The notes under the pieces were generated by a model that searched no databases, was not told the origin of the DNA, and saw only the letters and a program-made list of their open reading frames with translations. From Drechmeria coniospora (taxonomy: Eukaryota; Ascomycota; Sordariomycetes; Hypocreales; Ophiocordycipitaceae), in contig NC_054389.1 in assembly GCF_001625195.1 (NCBI RefSeq), positions 9,420,520-9,484,519 on the forward strand: a stretch of 64,000 nucleotides of DNA. Reading direction: 5' to 3'. Each line of letters opens with the position of its first letter. Position 1 is the stretch's first letter. Below, piece by piece: positions 1-14,500 of this stretch. The translations under genes were made by a program, and so were the position numbers.

Positions 1-1142
<1,142 letters not shown>

Positions 1143-2941
1143 TGCGGACGGTGCAGTGCGAACGTAGTGGTGGTGCGTCGATGGAGGGAAGAAGTTGGGT
1201 GGCATGGGATTGGATGGCGGGGTTGAATCTGCGACACCGTGTTTTGGCGACATGGATGAGGGGCAGCATGCATGTTTTGAAGCCTGTCACATATGCAAGT
1301 ATCTGTACATGTGCATCAGCGTACGCTTGTGCGTCGAAACATGTACACTTACTTACAGGGCAGTTCAGGACGGTACCGGAACTTGACGGCAGTTCCGCTG
1401 AAGATATGGTGGGGCAAGTACTGTAACAAGCACTGGCGGCAAATTGTAGGGGCCATCATGTCAATCGTGGAGTAATGCCTACGGCGTATTACAGTACTCG
1501 TCTCTGCGACCGACTTGGCGATACGCATTTGCTTCATTGGACGTTCAACTATTATGGGCTTAGGTATCTTGTTAATGCCAATTACGGATGAAGATACGAG
1601 CAGACCGTTCCCCGACCATTCAACGCGTCGCACCGCCGCAGGAACTTTGATCAAGATCTATGTGCATGTAAGTAGTACTTTGTAATATTACTGTTGTCAC
1701 TCCGCGTTCGTCTCGCTCTGGAGATTTGGCGTTACATGTACTCCGTACTCCGTACACGATTATTATTACTTGTACGTGTAATACGATGCACACACCAACC
1801 GCAAAACCGTACAAGTACTGTGCTTCATACTAACATATTCCATGTATTCTTACTTAAATACCTGCTGTAAGTAATAAGTAAGTAGTTGTATCCGTACTTG
1901 CAATATTAATACTAGTACAAGTACGTAGGTGCAAGTACAGTTACTCTGCTGTAAGTACTAGTAGACCTGCTCACCCAGTGACATTATTTCTGCATATTTT
2001 GGTATCAATCAACTGATTTAAATTGCCATTTTACAGCATCTCCCCTTATTATAGATCTTTTTTGCCACGGACTTCGTTGGGGGCGCATTACACTGAACCC
2101 AAAGGCGAGGTGCTGTTGGCGAAAGGTGTGAAAGGGGCACGTGACCCTCTCTCATCTCAGTCTTGTACATGCATGTGTAACCTTTTGGATATATGCATGG
2201 AGTAGGGACTATTACAGTGCACAATTTATTTGCAAGGATTGCTGTACAGGTATACTTGTATTTCGACTGATTACTTCCAGTACTTCCATGTACAGAGTAT
2301 TACAGTCGAGAAATGTTGCGGCAGCAACATGGCGATGCGCCGCCTAAACTTCGGATGAAATATAGCTCCGGCAACGCGTGAGCGAGGGACCATCACCACC
2401 AACCAAGCAGGAACGACGAGGCAGAACCAAACTCGAGCAGTCTTTTCTTTCTCCTCAATCACAACCTCTTTTATGTCGTCGACATCGTCCGGAACCGATG
2501 ACGACCGACTGTTTCTGCGCTCCCTCCCGACCATGCCTTTGAGGCTCCAACCAAGGACGCCTCCAAGAACTCTTTGTTGACAGCAACAACACTCGCGCCT
2601 TCGATACGGCTGCACGGTGTCCGTTTGAGCAAACAAAGGCAGCATTGCTGCTGGGATCAAACGCCGGGCATAGCGCTGGTGCCTCGCCGGTGTCCGGCCT
2701 GTGCTCGTGCCCCTGGACGGAGCGAGATTGGCGCTCTGGAAGTGCATGGTTAATTTTATCTCACCGCTGCCCGTCCGCCACCACTTACTTATCTTGATCT
2801 CGAGTTTCGAGCTGCTTAACTTTCGGAAATAAGTCGTCGCCCCGTTTCTCATCTACCCAAATTGCCTCTCCATCTCGCTTCAGTTCACTCTCACGCCTTC
2901 CCACCGCTCGTCGCCGACGCCCCCCTTGCCCATATACAGCC
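1143..2941. repeat. Intergenic spacer with GTAC-word island (about 1660-1970)
   Basis: No gene is supported here; the open frames are short and unlike known proteins. About 1660-1970 is AT-rich and built from words such as GTAAGTA, TACTCCGTAC and ACAAGTACGTA, clearly different from the GC-rich flanks. The right part should hold the promoter and 5' leader of the SUN-domain gene, with a pyrimidine-rich stretch just upstream of its ATG at 2942. Confidence 0.6.
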
Positions 2942-5900
2942 ATGCCGCCGAAAGCGAGCCCAACAAGACGGCGCACTAGAGCCTCCATGCGCGAGGAGCC
3001 CGACCACCAGCCGACGCCAACCCACACAGGCTTCCAAAAGCCGAACTTGCCACCGCTTCAGGGAACCCCCAGCTCACGCCGACAGTATTCTTATGGCGCC
3101 GCCGCAGAACCACAGCCTGCGCGACCCGGTCGTGGTGTCACCCGTGGCCAGCCTCTTGACCTCAATAATGCCGTCCGCAGCGCCCTTGACCGTGACGACG
3201 ATGAGGAGGCCGATGATGTCCGATCGCCACGGGTGCAGTCACAGAGCGTTGACCCCGACGAGGATGAGTTGGCCGCTGGCAACGAAGCTTCCTGTAGGTT
3301 TGGTGCCCGGCAGCAAGCGACGCGCACCAGTACTGACACCTCATAGCTACTCTTCCCACACCAAGTCGGGGTCGAGGCCAGCCGCTTTTGCAGTCTCTGC
3401 CGGACGCACTTGGCTTGGCCAGTGAAGCCGATGATTCGAGAAGCTTCGGCACCGAGAGCGACTTCTACTTGGACGCCACGATAGCCTCGACTCCAGGTAG
3501 CATGCAGCCGCCACCGCGACTCGCCTTGACGAACGCCTCGTCGACACCCACGCCCCAAATTCGAGGCTGGAGGAATCGCCATCGACTGAAGGACATTGCC
3601 GAGGAGACATCTCTTCAGCGGGAACCGGAAGCGGAGAATCAGCCTGCCGCCCGCGTCGTCAAGGCCAACTCCCGTTCACCTCAACGACGGCGCGCTCAGA
3701 ACCATGCGCACAATACCGCAGAAAGCGACGATGAAGATCCGCTCATCAAGCCGATCAAGCTCCGCCATGGCCCAAGTACAAGCACAAAGATCCCTCCTCC
3801 CAAACCCAAGCAGGCGCCCGCCCCGGGCAACTTACCACCGCCTCCGCCCGATCTCGGAACGCAACCTGCTCAAGCACGACAGGATCAGCCACCCCCGAGC
3901 AGCCAGCTCGCTGCCAAGTCCAGACGAGCAATGGCACGGCCGGACAGCCATGAAAGGGACAGGGCGGAGCCGGAACCGGCAACCAATATTTTTGCCAACA
4001 GGCCCCATCTTCCACCCTGGCAGGCGGAACACAGCACCAGTCCACAACGGACACCCCAACCGCCTCGGCCGCAAGAGTTCGAGGTCGAAGGGTCCTCAAG
4101 GCGGCATCGGTGGTATTCGCGGATACCACATGTTTTCCGCCGGGGTCGCAACGATAACTACGTGGTCGGAGACGAACCAGCTATTAACTGGTGGCAATTG
4201 CTCAATCCTTGGACATACGCCAGGGCCATGGTTTGGCTCATCGACATCGCCCTCGACACCATTCTCCCTCCTCGTCTGCGGGAACTCTTTTCGTTGTGCT
4301 TGCAAAGCTTGCCCTACGTTATCGGTGCCGCAACCGCCCTATTCCTTGGCTTGGCCCTCGCCGCCGCCGCCGTCAACAGCTACAGGGACAGCACCGCCGA
4401 CGGCCTCTGGGCGCCTGTTGCGGAACGGACTTCTTGGTTCCCAATTGGCGACATCGGCACCAAGATCGGCGGGTACATGCCGACCATTTCATGGTCCAGA
4501 AGGGGAGGCGACAATTTTGACCTCACCGACCTGGATGGCACCCTCCACGAGAGGTTCGACAGCACCATCAAGAAGATGCTCCAAGCGCTCGACTCACTGG
4601 CCAAAGCGGGTAGGCTACACGACGGGGCGCTCAAAAAGCTGGAGGCCGTTGTGCCCAAAGTCGTTCACATGGACCTTGCCGACGGCAAGCCGGCGGTGGC
4701 TGCCGAGTTCTGGCACGCCTTGAAGGAGCTGATCCGTCAAGATGACGCCTTGTTGACCTTTGATAAGCTTGGCAGCGAGTACGATGTCTCGTCGGAGCGA
4801 AAGTGGAAGGCCATTGCCGCCCGTCTCGTCAAAGACCCGACCTTCACCTCCAACCTGAACCTTGCCCTCGGTGAGGCAGAGGTCAGACTTGGAAGCCAGA
4901 TATCTGCCTTTTGGGATACCTGGGTCAAAGACAACGAGGCAAAGCTCCACCAGGCCATCGGCTCGGCAGTTGATGAGCTGAAAGCGGCTGGATCGCAGCG
5001 CGAGTTTGACCATCGTCTAGGCAAGATTGTCCAGGAGCATCTTGCAGAAAGCGAGCGGCGAAGCAACATTGTCAGCCGCGAAGAGTTCCTGCGGCACGTC
5101 AAGAGCGAGGTCGCAAGCCTCCGCTCCGAGATGATGGCTGAGATGACGGAGCTGCGGCCTCAGCTCGAGAAGCTGGTGCGGGAGTCCCTAGACCTGGCCA
5201 CGGGCGACATCCCTCCCACCATGAGCCGCGCCGAGATTCTGTCTCTCGTCAACGGCCTCGTGCGCAAGGGAATTGCCGACCTCAACCTCGAGGCCCTTGC
5301 CAACGGCAAGATCCACGCCCACTGGGACTCGGAACTCAAGAACCAGGTAAACTACTTCTCCGTCGGTGCAGGCGCCGTCATCGATGCCGTCCACAGCTCC
5401 CCTGTCTACGACCCCTTCTCCCATCCCTTCTACTTTCCCGCGGCGCAGAAAACGGAGGGTTTGCGAGCCCCGCGCGCTCCCATCGCCGCCCTCCTGCCGT
5501 GGCAGGACGAGGGCGACTGCTTCTGCGCCTCCCGCGCGCTCTCCCGCCGCGGCAACCCTTACGGCGCGAGCCTCGCCGTCCAGCTCGCGCACCGCATCAT
5601 CCCGACGCACCTCGTGGTCGAGCACATCCTCCCCGGTGCGACCACCGACCCGGGCGCGCGCCCGCGCGAAATCGAGGTCTACGCCGACATGACCGACCTC
5701 GCGCTGCGGGAGAGCGTCGAGAACTTTTCCGCCGCACACTTCCCTCGTTCCGACGCGGATGACTGGGACTATACCCCCGCCGCCTTCCCTGACCGCTTCG
5801 TCAAGATCGCGCAGTTCGTGTACGAGGGTGCCGAGCTGCACGACGGCGTGCACGTGGCGCGTTTCAGCAGCGAGCTCCTAGCGATGGGCGCGGCCACAGA

Positions 5901-6066
5901 CCACATGATCGTGCGCGCCGTCAGCAACTACGGTGCGAAGAATCAGACTTGCTTCTACAGAGTGCGCATGTACGGTGTCAACTTGGACCTGGAGGAAGCG
6001 ACTGCGGCCAACATCGAGGACGAGCACTTGGCCGACTCCGCCGGCTGGCTGTCCGGCTGGCTGTAA
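2942..6066 (+). CDS. SUN-domain nuclear envelope protein (Sad1/UNC-84 type)
   Basis: Probable inner nuclear membrane half of a LINC complex, linking chromatin or the spindle pole body to cytoskeletal KASH proteins. Two exons, 2942-3293 and 3347-6066, are joined across a 53-nt GTAGGT...TAG intron to give 1023 residues. The N-terminal 400 residues or so are low-complexity, basic and proline-rich, as expected for a nucleoplasmic region. One transmembrane helix lies near residues 438-463 (LPYVIGAATALFLGLALAAA). A long charged, partly coiled-coil lumenal stretch follows. The SUN domain occupies about residues 786-1010; it starts with NYFSVGAGAVID and contains GDCFC, PTHLVVEHI, PREIEVYAD and a C-terminal CFYRVRMYGV. 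The paired cysteines of GDCFC and the final aromatic strand are typical of SUN domains. The family call is firm; which yeast paralogue it matches was not tested. Confidence 0.92.
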
Positions 6067-6303
6067 TCTTGGGGGGAAGAAGATATAGGGCGTAGGTCGT
6101 TTTTTGTTCTTTTTTCCCGTCTTCCATAGGCGAGGCGTTACAATGGACGGCTTGGTTTCGCGTGACAAATGAATACGGATGCGCTGGGTAGCAGGCAAGC
6201 ATGAACTGATCAGTCCGGCATGGACAGCGCAATGCCAGGAGGGTATATTGGAATACTACATAACAGTACATGGTGGCGGTGGAATGGAAATTGCTCGACA
6301 AAA

Positions 6304-8800
6304 TTACCCATCCAACAGTCCCGTCGCCAAGGCCTCGAGATCTTCCAACGTCTCGGGCTCGTCCGCCACCTGGAACACCTTGCCTCTCTTTCCTTTCTTC
6401 GACTTCTCGGTTGCCTTGATCTCGGTGTCCGACTCGTCGTCGTTCTGGAACCACTTCTTGACCTTTTTTCGCGGCGGCTCCTCCGCATCGCCAGCCATGG
6501 GGAGCGATCTCAACAGGGCAAGCGGATCCTCGCCGTCGCCAGCGTCCACCAGCTGAGGCACCTCGTCCGGATCGAGGCCGTCCCGCTCCATGGCCTCGCG
6601 TGCCTTTCTCTTCTCGCGCTTCTCGCGCTTGCGCTGTCGCGCGAGTTCCTTGTCGTCCACGTCGGCCTCGCGCACGCGCGCCGACTCGCTCTCGACAAAT
6701 TTCTGGCGCTGCTCGTCGGCGGGCCCTTCCTGTTTAAAGTCCTCTTCACCCTGGAGCTCGTAGATGGCGTGCGAGTTGCCCTCGTCGTCAAAGACAAGCT
6801 TTGTCGGGTTGCCCTTGAACTTGAGCATTTTCTTCTTTGACTGGAGGGCCTTTTCGCGACGCTTCGAGTCGATGACGTACGGCTCATCGCCGCCGAGACC
6901 GGTTATGACCTTGGCTGATGAGCCGGCGTTGCCCTGCTTGATGACGTCGTCCAAGTCTTGGTCGTTGAGGCGTCGCTTGACGGCGAGGAAGTCGTCGTCA
7001 TCACTGTCTCCGTCGCCGGCCTTGGCGCCTTCGTTGGCGACGAGCTTGGAGTAGTGGCTTGACAGGACGTCCTGGTTCTGTCGCTCGAACATCTTGTCGT
7101 ACTTGGTCCGCACCTCGTTCTTCTTCTTGGGTTTGGCGCCGTCGAGGTCCATGTCTGACTCGGACCCGCTCGACATGCCGTCGCGGGGCGCGTTCTTGAT
7201 CTTCTTGACGTCCTGGCCCTTGTGAAACTTGATTTGCGGTGTGCCGGGGAGACCCATGCTGGCGGCGAATCCATCGAGGTCGAGTTTGTTGAACTTGAAG
7301 ATGGTCTTGTCTTTTTGCAGATGAATCGATCTGGAGTAGCTTATGAAGGCCTTTTGCCCGAGGTATTTGAGGTCCGGGTACTGGAAGCACATGTTTTGCA
7401 AGTGATCCTTGATATCACGCTTCTTCTTCTCCTTGACGTGGACTTTCTGTATCGGTATCTTTTTCTGTTCGAGCCGCTTTATCATCCCTTCTTCTTCGGT
7501 AGGATCTAGGAACAGAACGGCTCGGCCGTTGCTCTGATAGCGGGCGGTACGGCCGACGCGATGTATGTAGGTGTCGACGTCTTCGGGGCAGTCGGCTTGG
7601 ATGACCCAATCGACGGCGGGGAAGTCGATGCCTCGGGCGACGACATCGGTGGCGAACAGGCATGCCTGCTTGGCGGCAGTGAATCGAGAGGTAATCTCCA
7701 GCCGCGCCACCTGTTTCTGTCGGCCGTGGAGGTGGAGGAGCGGGATGCCGGGCTGCAGATGGCGGAAGCTTTCGTAGACGAAGCGGACCTGCTTGCCGGA
7801 GCTCAGGAAGACGATGATCTTGCTCTTCAGGTTGGTCTTGATGAAGCCAAAGAGGGTGTCTAGCTTGTCCGGCAGCGGTGTCGTGATGTAGTGTTGCTGC
7901 AGATTGGTCGGCGTCGCAGAGGCGGCGTCCTGGTGCACCGAGACGTACTCGGGGTCGTTGAGGCTCAGCCGGGCCAGGTCGGAGACCTTCCTGCTCTGGG
8001 TGGCGCTGAACATGAGAGTCTGGCGTGTCTTTGGCAAGTGCTCGACGAGGGCATCGACGGCCGACTGGAAGCCCATGTCCATGATGCGGTCGGCCTCGTC
8101 GAGGACGAGAACCTGCAGGTTGTCGGCATCGAAGCCTGCGGTCTGGTCCAGGTGCTGCAGCATGCGGCCGGGGGTGCAGACGAGGATGTTCATTCGTGAC
8201 AGCCGCTCGGCCTCCTCCTTGAGGTTCTTTCCGCCTATGACGAGGCCGGCCGAGAAGGTGTGGTTTCGGCCAACTTTGCGGAGGACTTCGAATATCTGAA
8301 CGGCGAGCTCGCGGGTCGGGGAGATGATGAGGGCGCCGAGGCCGTCGAACTCGGTCCATTGGGCGCGATAAAGCTTCTCTAGAACGGGAACCAGGAAGGC
8401 GAGAGTCTTGCCGCTGCCCGTCTTGGCGGCGCCGAGTATGTCGTTGCCCTTGAGGGCGAGGGGGATCGCCTGCTGCTGGACGTCGGTCAAGGTTTGGAAG
8501 TGGGACGCTTTGAGACCCGAGGCGGTCGCCGAGGAGAGGGGCAAGTCGGCAAAAGATTTGATCTCAGCCGACTTGGGATCCTGGAATGACGACAGTCAGC
8601 ACACGAGGCATGGCGACGAAAGGGTGCATGCATCGTAGGGGTTGATGGTTTTTGGACCATCCTTGGCCACGTACCAGATCAGCAACGGCATCCTCGACCT
8701 TTTGGACCTCGTCCTGGACCCTTTTGCGCTTCTGCTGACGCATATCCATCTTGGCCGGCTTCGGTGCTTTCTGCTGGCGCCCGGGGATTCGAGAAGCCAT
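6304..8800 (-). CDS. DBP4: ATP-dependent RNA helicase Dbp4 (Hca4)
   Basis: Nucleolar DEAD-box helicase used in 18S rRNA maturation, where it helps release U14 snoRNA. Two exons: 8675-8800 and 6304-8580, separated by a 94-nt intron (GTACGTGG...CCAG), giving 800 residues, close to Dbp4 orthologues. Helicase motifs appear in order: Q motif region, motif [10 protein letters not shown] (about residue 93), [21 protein letters not shown] (about residue 200), SAT, and motif [11 protein letters not shown]. The C-terminal third is charged and lysine/glutamate-rich, a known trait of this subfamily. The start was set at 8800 (MASRIPGR); an in-frame ATG at 8833 would add 11 residues and cannot be ruled out. 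It is tail-to-tail with the SUN gene, with 237 bp between stops. Confidence 0.95.
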
Positions 8801-11536
8801 TTTGGCTTGCAGAATGTCTGTTGAAGCAACCATGGGCAGAAAGGATGTTCAAGAGAAGCCGAGTCTCGCAGCTAAAAAAATAATCCATGGAGTTGAAAGT
8901 TTCAGCGGGGCGCCGCCCCAGTAGCGGTGACGTTGAGTACCAAATCCCGACCAACGCCCCGCCATGGTGCTATAAGGTACTAGTACATGTACACTACGGA
9001 GACCAATGCACCATTGAGGTGTACATGTACATGCGCAGACTTGAAGCCTTAAAAAGTAGGTACAAGTACATAAGTACTTGTGGTGTACTTACTGTAAGTA
9101 CTTACTGTACGGTCTATTTACAAGTACTTACTTAGGTAATTACATGTAAGTAGACTGACATGGACAGTACTTAAGTACTAGTACGGGTTACTCCGTACTT
9201 AAGTACAGTACAAGAACAAGTACAAGTACTTACAACTACTTACAGTACAGTACTTATGCGTTACGATGCCCACCAATGGTCCCTATGACCTACCCTACAG
9301 TATGGCCGACGAGGTTCGAAAGGCGGTGCAAATACGGCACATCTGTAGTAGCTATCATGAACCGCGTCAATTATCAACAGTCTGACAAGTAACTACTGAC
9401 TGACAGTTATATGTGCTTTGGAATAATACTGTGCATTTGTAGCATGTGGCTGGCGGGTTTAGGGAAGATAGTGGTCCTCACTCATTTACAGGTGAAATAG
9501 ATTCGAGCCTTTTTATGTACAAGCCATCACAACAAACATCAACATTAGATGGAAGAACACCAATGAGGTCCATTTGTCAAGAACCGTGTTCGTCTAGCGA
9601 TCGGGTGCTTTCAACAGGCAATCCGGTGCACAAAACGACAAGAAGGTGGTGGATGCGTGCGCTGCTTGACAGCGAATGAATTTCAAGTATGACGTTCAAC
9701 AACATGATATCCGGCGTGTGTTCCAATCTTGGACCCTATTCATCACCAGCCAATGTGAAAGCGAATCATGACGGGCTCAATACATTTCGGCCACCAAATC
9801 ATGCGTAGTCTGTCCAAAATGACTGCCTCACCATGCACTCTGGCCAGATTTGTCGAAAATCCCGAGCCAGTCGAAACGGATCCGTCAGCCGTTTATCATC
9901 CACCAAGGTGACATCAAATTCGGCCTTGCGGTGCTGGTAAACCGAAGAGGAAGGATGAGAAATGTAGAATAACGGCTAGTACTCCAAGATAGCGGTGGAA
10001 GCAAGGCGCATTTGGTCGATATTAACTGGCCGAGATACGAAAATGTTTTCCCGCAACACCCCTGATCCGCTGGTGCGACAGTGCCAGTCAGTTGGAGACT
10101 TTCACAAAACCCTGGCTGGCTTCTAGATCTTGCTGCATGCCCAAAATAATTGTCGAATTCAGTATGATAGTCTGATCTACCGGGTGCAAACGCGCGAATA
10201 TTTTTATCAAGTACATGGGGGAAACATGCTTCTTGCGGCCTTCAAGCAAGACGTTCCAGATCGAGCCGAAAAGCCTCGAGCCGTGCACACCCCTACATTC
10301 GTCATCACCCCCCAACCCTTCCATCACGCCTCCCCCGCTCGAGGCACAGGGTGAACAAACTGTGTTGCAGCCGCAACCGCAACCCGCAGCGCGCAGCCGT
10401 GCTGACCTCATTTCCCGGGGCCTGCCGCATAGCTAGGTTCCCTTGGCTCTGGTGGCCGTCGGCCTCGGCTTTGTGCGCAGACACAAGGGTACTGAGGCAG
10501 ATAGATTTATCAACTCACCCGAACCGAGAGACGCTTGCTGCACATGCGCATGTATGTGATTCGGAATGTACCGTCCCCGTCACAGGACCGAGGTGAAGCG
10601 AGCGGCCATGTGAAAGTCGTACGCCTGCCATCTCCCCAGACACCCCATCCTCACCGTTACATTTCACATCGTGAGCGCCAAGACATTCATACCTGCGCAC
10701 GGAGTTAACATAAATACCGGGTCCGTCAAACCGGAGACCGTCTGCGTGGCTCCTTTGACCCGCCGCTTGCCGAACGGTCAGTTGGCGATGTGACGAAAGG
10801 GAAGACGACCCCCTGTACTGATCGTTTCAGGCTTGCTGCAGGACGGTGAGTATGGATGATGTATGGGTGATGGATGAACCTTGGTATAACTCAGACGCTA
10901 GACCAGCGTGCCAATTGATATGTCGTTCGGCCTTGGCCTGGAGACCTGTGCGGACCGGAGTAAGCATGCCACCCCGGCTTTTGAACGGCAAGACGACTGG
11001 TTGGCAAGCACAAGCAGACGCCATTGTGAGGCATCTTGCAACGCGGGTGCCAGAGTTGACTATTTGAGTACGCGGTCGAAAATGAGCCAAGGGCAAGCAG
11101 TTACTGTACACGGACTTGGTCGGCGTGTGGGAGGCCGGCAACGGCCCCACAGCTTAGCGTCCGTCCGGAGCGGGCGGGCCCCGGAGCGGAACGGTCCGCA
11201 CCACCATCCACGTCCGGTGCTCACGATACGGCAAGGGATGGCAGGGGATGGCACATGACACAACCAACGCAAGCGATATCGGATGAGATCAAGTGATGGT
11301 GTGAAAAAGGCTGATAAATAGCAGGATGAAAATTGAAGCGGGTATTCCATGTGCAGTCTGCAAAGTCCGTAATGCAGGAGATTTGTTTGTACCTTTTAAA
11401 GAATATGCACTTGAAAAGACAAGAAAATACAGTTCAAAAACCAGGTCGCTCCATCGTTCCCAAAATGCCTTCGCTCGCAAGAATAACGCAAAAAGAATGT
11501 CGGAAGAAGAAAAGAATGGATGATGATAAGCCCGGC
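8801..11536. repeat. Intergenic spacer with GTAC-word island (about 8975-9260)
   Basis: About 8975-9260 is an island of GTAC-centred words (AGTACATGTAC, AAGTACTTAC, ACTCCGTACTTAAGTAC). The rest, about 9260-11536, is ordinary sequence with only short frames lacking recognisable domains or coding texture. It lies between the 5' side of Dbp4 and the 3' side of the adenylation-reductase gene. Confidence 0.55.
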
Positions 11537-14500
11537 TCAGCTATCCCAGATAGCTCCAAATGCCGGAATGCCACGAGTCTCGAGCCCGTAGACCACCTTT
11601 TTGGTTATCTTCTCGTTCGCGATGATGATCACTGCCTCGGCTTCAAAGTCCTTGGCGAGATTGTAGCCCATCTTGACAAGGTCAGACCGACCCTTGACCT
11701 TGGTGTCGTGGATGACGGCCTTGGGGATGGTGCGGTAGATGGTGTCCATGAGAGCCTTGCCGAACGTTTGCTCGGGGCTCGGCGTCGACCAGATCAGCTG
11801 CGTCGGGCAGCTCGGCTGGCTTATGTGACCGAGCAGAGGACCGATGCCGGATCCGGTCGCGATGATGACGACGCGGTTGAAGAGGGTGGCGATGCGCATG
11901 ACGCCGCAGGTCGGGAGACCGCGTACCCATAGATGAGTCGGCGGGTTCCGGATGCAGTTCTTGGTCCAGTCACCGGCGTTAGAAACGACGAGCGAGTATC
12001 CCTTCTCGCTCGCCAAGTCGGACGAGGCCGGCTGCGGAATCGTGGCGAAGGAGTGCCATTCGATGAGCGGACGGGTCGAGATCCGCGTGAAGCTTCCGTT
12101 GACCGGAACGGTGTAGGTGAAGTTGAGCAAGACGGCGTGGTCCGAGAGGGGGATGGCCTCGACGGGAACTTTGCGAAGGAAAAGCCAGGAGGAGGCGATG
12201 CTGCAGGTCGCCACACCCAGCATCCAAAAGCCAGGGCTACGGATGAGGGCGAGCCCGAGATCGGCTCCCACAGGGGTCGAGTCGTAGACGGACAAAACGG
12301 TGCGCACCCAGAAGAGGGACAGTGCTGTCCAGCCGAGGAAGCGATGAAGTCGCTCGAAAATGTTATGGTACTTCTTGCGGAACGTTGGGTAAGCAAAGCC
12401 GACGATGGTGCAGCAGAGGGTGGAGAGGAGCCAGGAAACAACGAGAGTGGCGAGCGAGTCCACCGTGTTTCCGTGAGAATACGCAACCGTCGACCGGATG
12501 GTCGATGCCAGCAGCCAGGAGGTGGCACAGACGCCGGCGGCCGAGTGAACGCCGCCGAGGTGGTAGATTTTGGCGCAGCGGCGACGAAGCCAGAGAGGGG
12601 CGCCTTTGGGAACCGAGCAGAATGTCTTGTAGAGGATGTTGATGACGACGTCCTGCCTCACCAAGACGGCAGCGACCAAGTTGGCCGCTGTGAGGATGCC
12701 GAGCCACTCAGGGTCAGCCTTGAGAAGAAGGAGGGCAGCAAGGGCGGCGATGTTGACAAGCCCAACAAGGCCGAAGAGGAAGCGATAGACAATGAGGATC
12801 CTGAACCGAAGCCCCCGAACCGGTCGCGGAAGCTCCTTCTCCGGAACATCCCGAAAGAGGTCGACCTCCGCAGTCGAGGGGGCCAGTGTCGACGAAGAAG
12901 ACGACGATGAGACGGAGCGCGACTCGACAAGGGTTCCGCACTCGCTTGCGGCGGTGGAAATGGCACGAGATGGCGGACGGGCGTCGTCCGTCACCGCCTC
13001 AACCGCCATCGTCCGGAGCAGTGTCTTATCCACCTTGCCGTTGGCCGTTGTTGGGAACTGCCCTAGTTGGTGGATTTTGGTCGGGAGGGCGTAGTATGGT
13101 TGGCTTTTCCGAGCATGCTCCATGATGACGTCCACGTCCTGTTGCGATGGGACGACAAATGCGTGGATCTCTCCGTCGATCAAGAGCGTTGTTGCCCGCG
13201 TCACCCCTGGGGCCGAAGCCAACGAAGCCGAAACGCCGTCGAGCTCTACGCGGAATCCCTGCGCGAAGAGTCAGAGCTTGAACGGGAGAACTGGTAAGGC
13301 ATTGCCGGGGTGCAGGGGCGGGCGGGAGGCAACTTTCGCAAGAGAAAGCAGTGGGGCAAAGGAGGTGAAATATGCAACACTCATCACCGGAGCTACACAC
13401 CTTGACCTTGACCTGATCGTCGCACCGGCCGAGAATGTCAATGTTGCCGTCTGCCCTCCACCGGCCGAGGTCGCCTGTACAGTACATGCTGGATCTGAGT
13501 TGGACACTGTCAGTCCTCCATTCTCTGTTCCTGCCGACTTTTGAGTAGCCCTGGTGCGATCACTCACCCATCGTTTGCAAAAGGGTCCGGGATGTAGGAT
13601 TCCTTTGTCTTGGACTCGAGGCCGACGTAACCACGCGATACGCCGTGTCCCCCTGCCCACATCACGCCAGCCTCGCCAAATGGTACGGGCTCACCCTGCT
13701 TGTCGAGTATGTAGACTGTGTTATTCGCCGTCGGCCGGCCAATCGACGTGGGCTCCCCAGGGATGTGCTTGGACATTGTGTTGACTATGGTGGTTTCTGT
13801 CGGCCCGCAACAGTTCCAGTAGGTCGCATGTGTCGCCCAGAGGTCGGCGAGGTCCTGCGACGTCGGCTCGCCCGCCGTCGCTACCGTTTTGATCCTGGGA
13901 TACTGAATTGGGTGATACTTGGAGAGGATGGTTGGTGTGCAGATAAGAACGTCGATCTGTCGCAAGACCGCATCACTCATTAGTAGCTGTTCTGCGAGGA
14001 GTATCAAACGAGCACCCGGTACACTCACCTCCTGGATCGTGGGCTCCCAGTTAGACCCTCGTACAACGAGAGTGCCGCCATTGCAAAGGCATGAAAATAT
14101 TTCCCAGGCGGCTACGTTGTCCCCACAGTCAGCATGAGATCAGGACTGAGGGGCTCAGAAATTGGTCAGGGAAGTAGGAATGGGTTGAGACGGAGGGATC
14201 AGACATACCCATGTCGAAGCTGATGTTGAGAACTTGGCCCACGCACATACCTGGTCTCACACCCAACCCGCCAGGGGAGAGGCAGACCAAGTTGGCGACA
14301 TTTCTATGGGTAACATCAACGCCTTTGGGTTTTCCAGTCGTTCCTGTTGAAGCGAGGAGGATTAGTCACGCTCTGTCACTGGCGGGGACGGAGGGGGTCA
14401 GGGAAACGAACCGGAGGTGTAGATGACGTAGCATCCGGTATCGGGTGTTGCCAGATCAAGCCAGTCGTCTGACTGAAGGTCATCATCTGCCTCGGCCGTG

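Noticed and set aside
11933..12910. A 325-codon plus-strand frame inside the adenylation-reductase gene
   Set aside because: Antisense to clear membrane and reductase coding sequence; Arg/Gly-rich composition without motifs.
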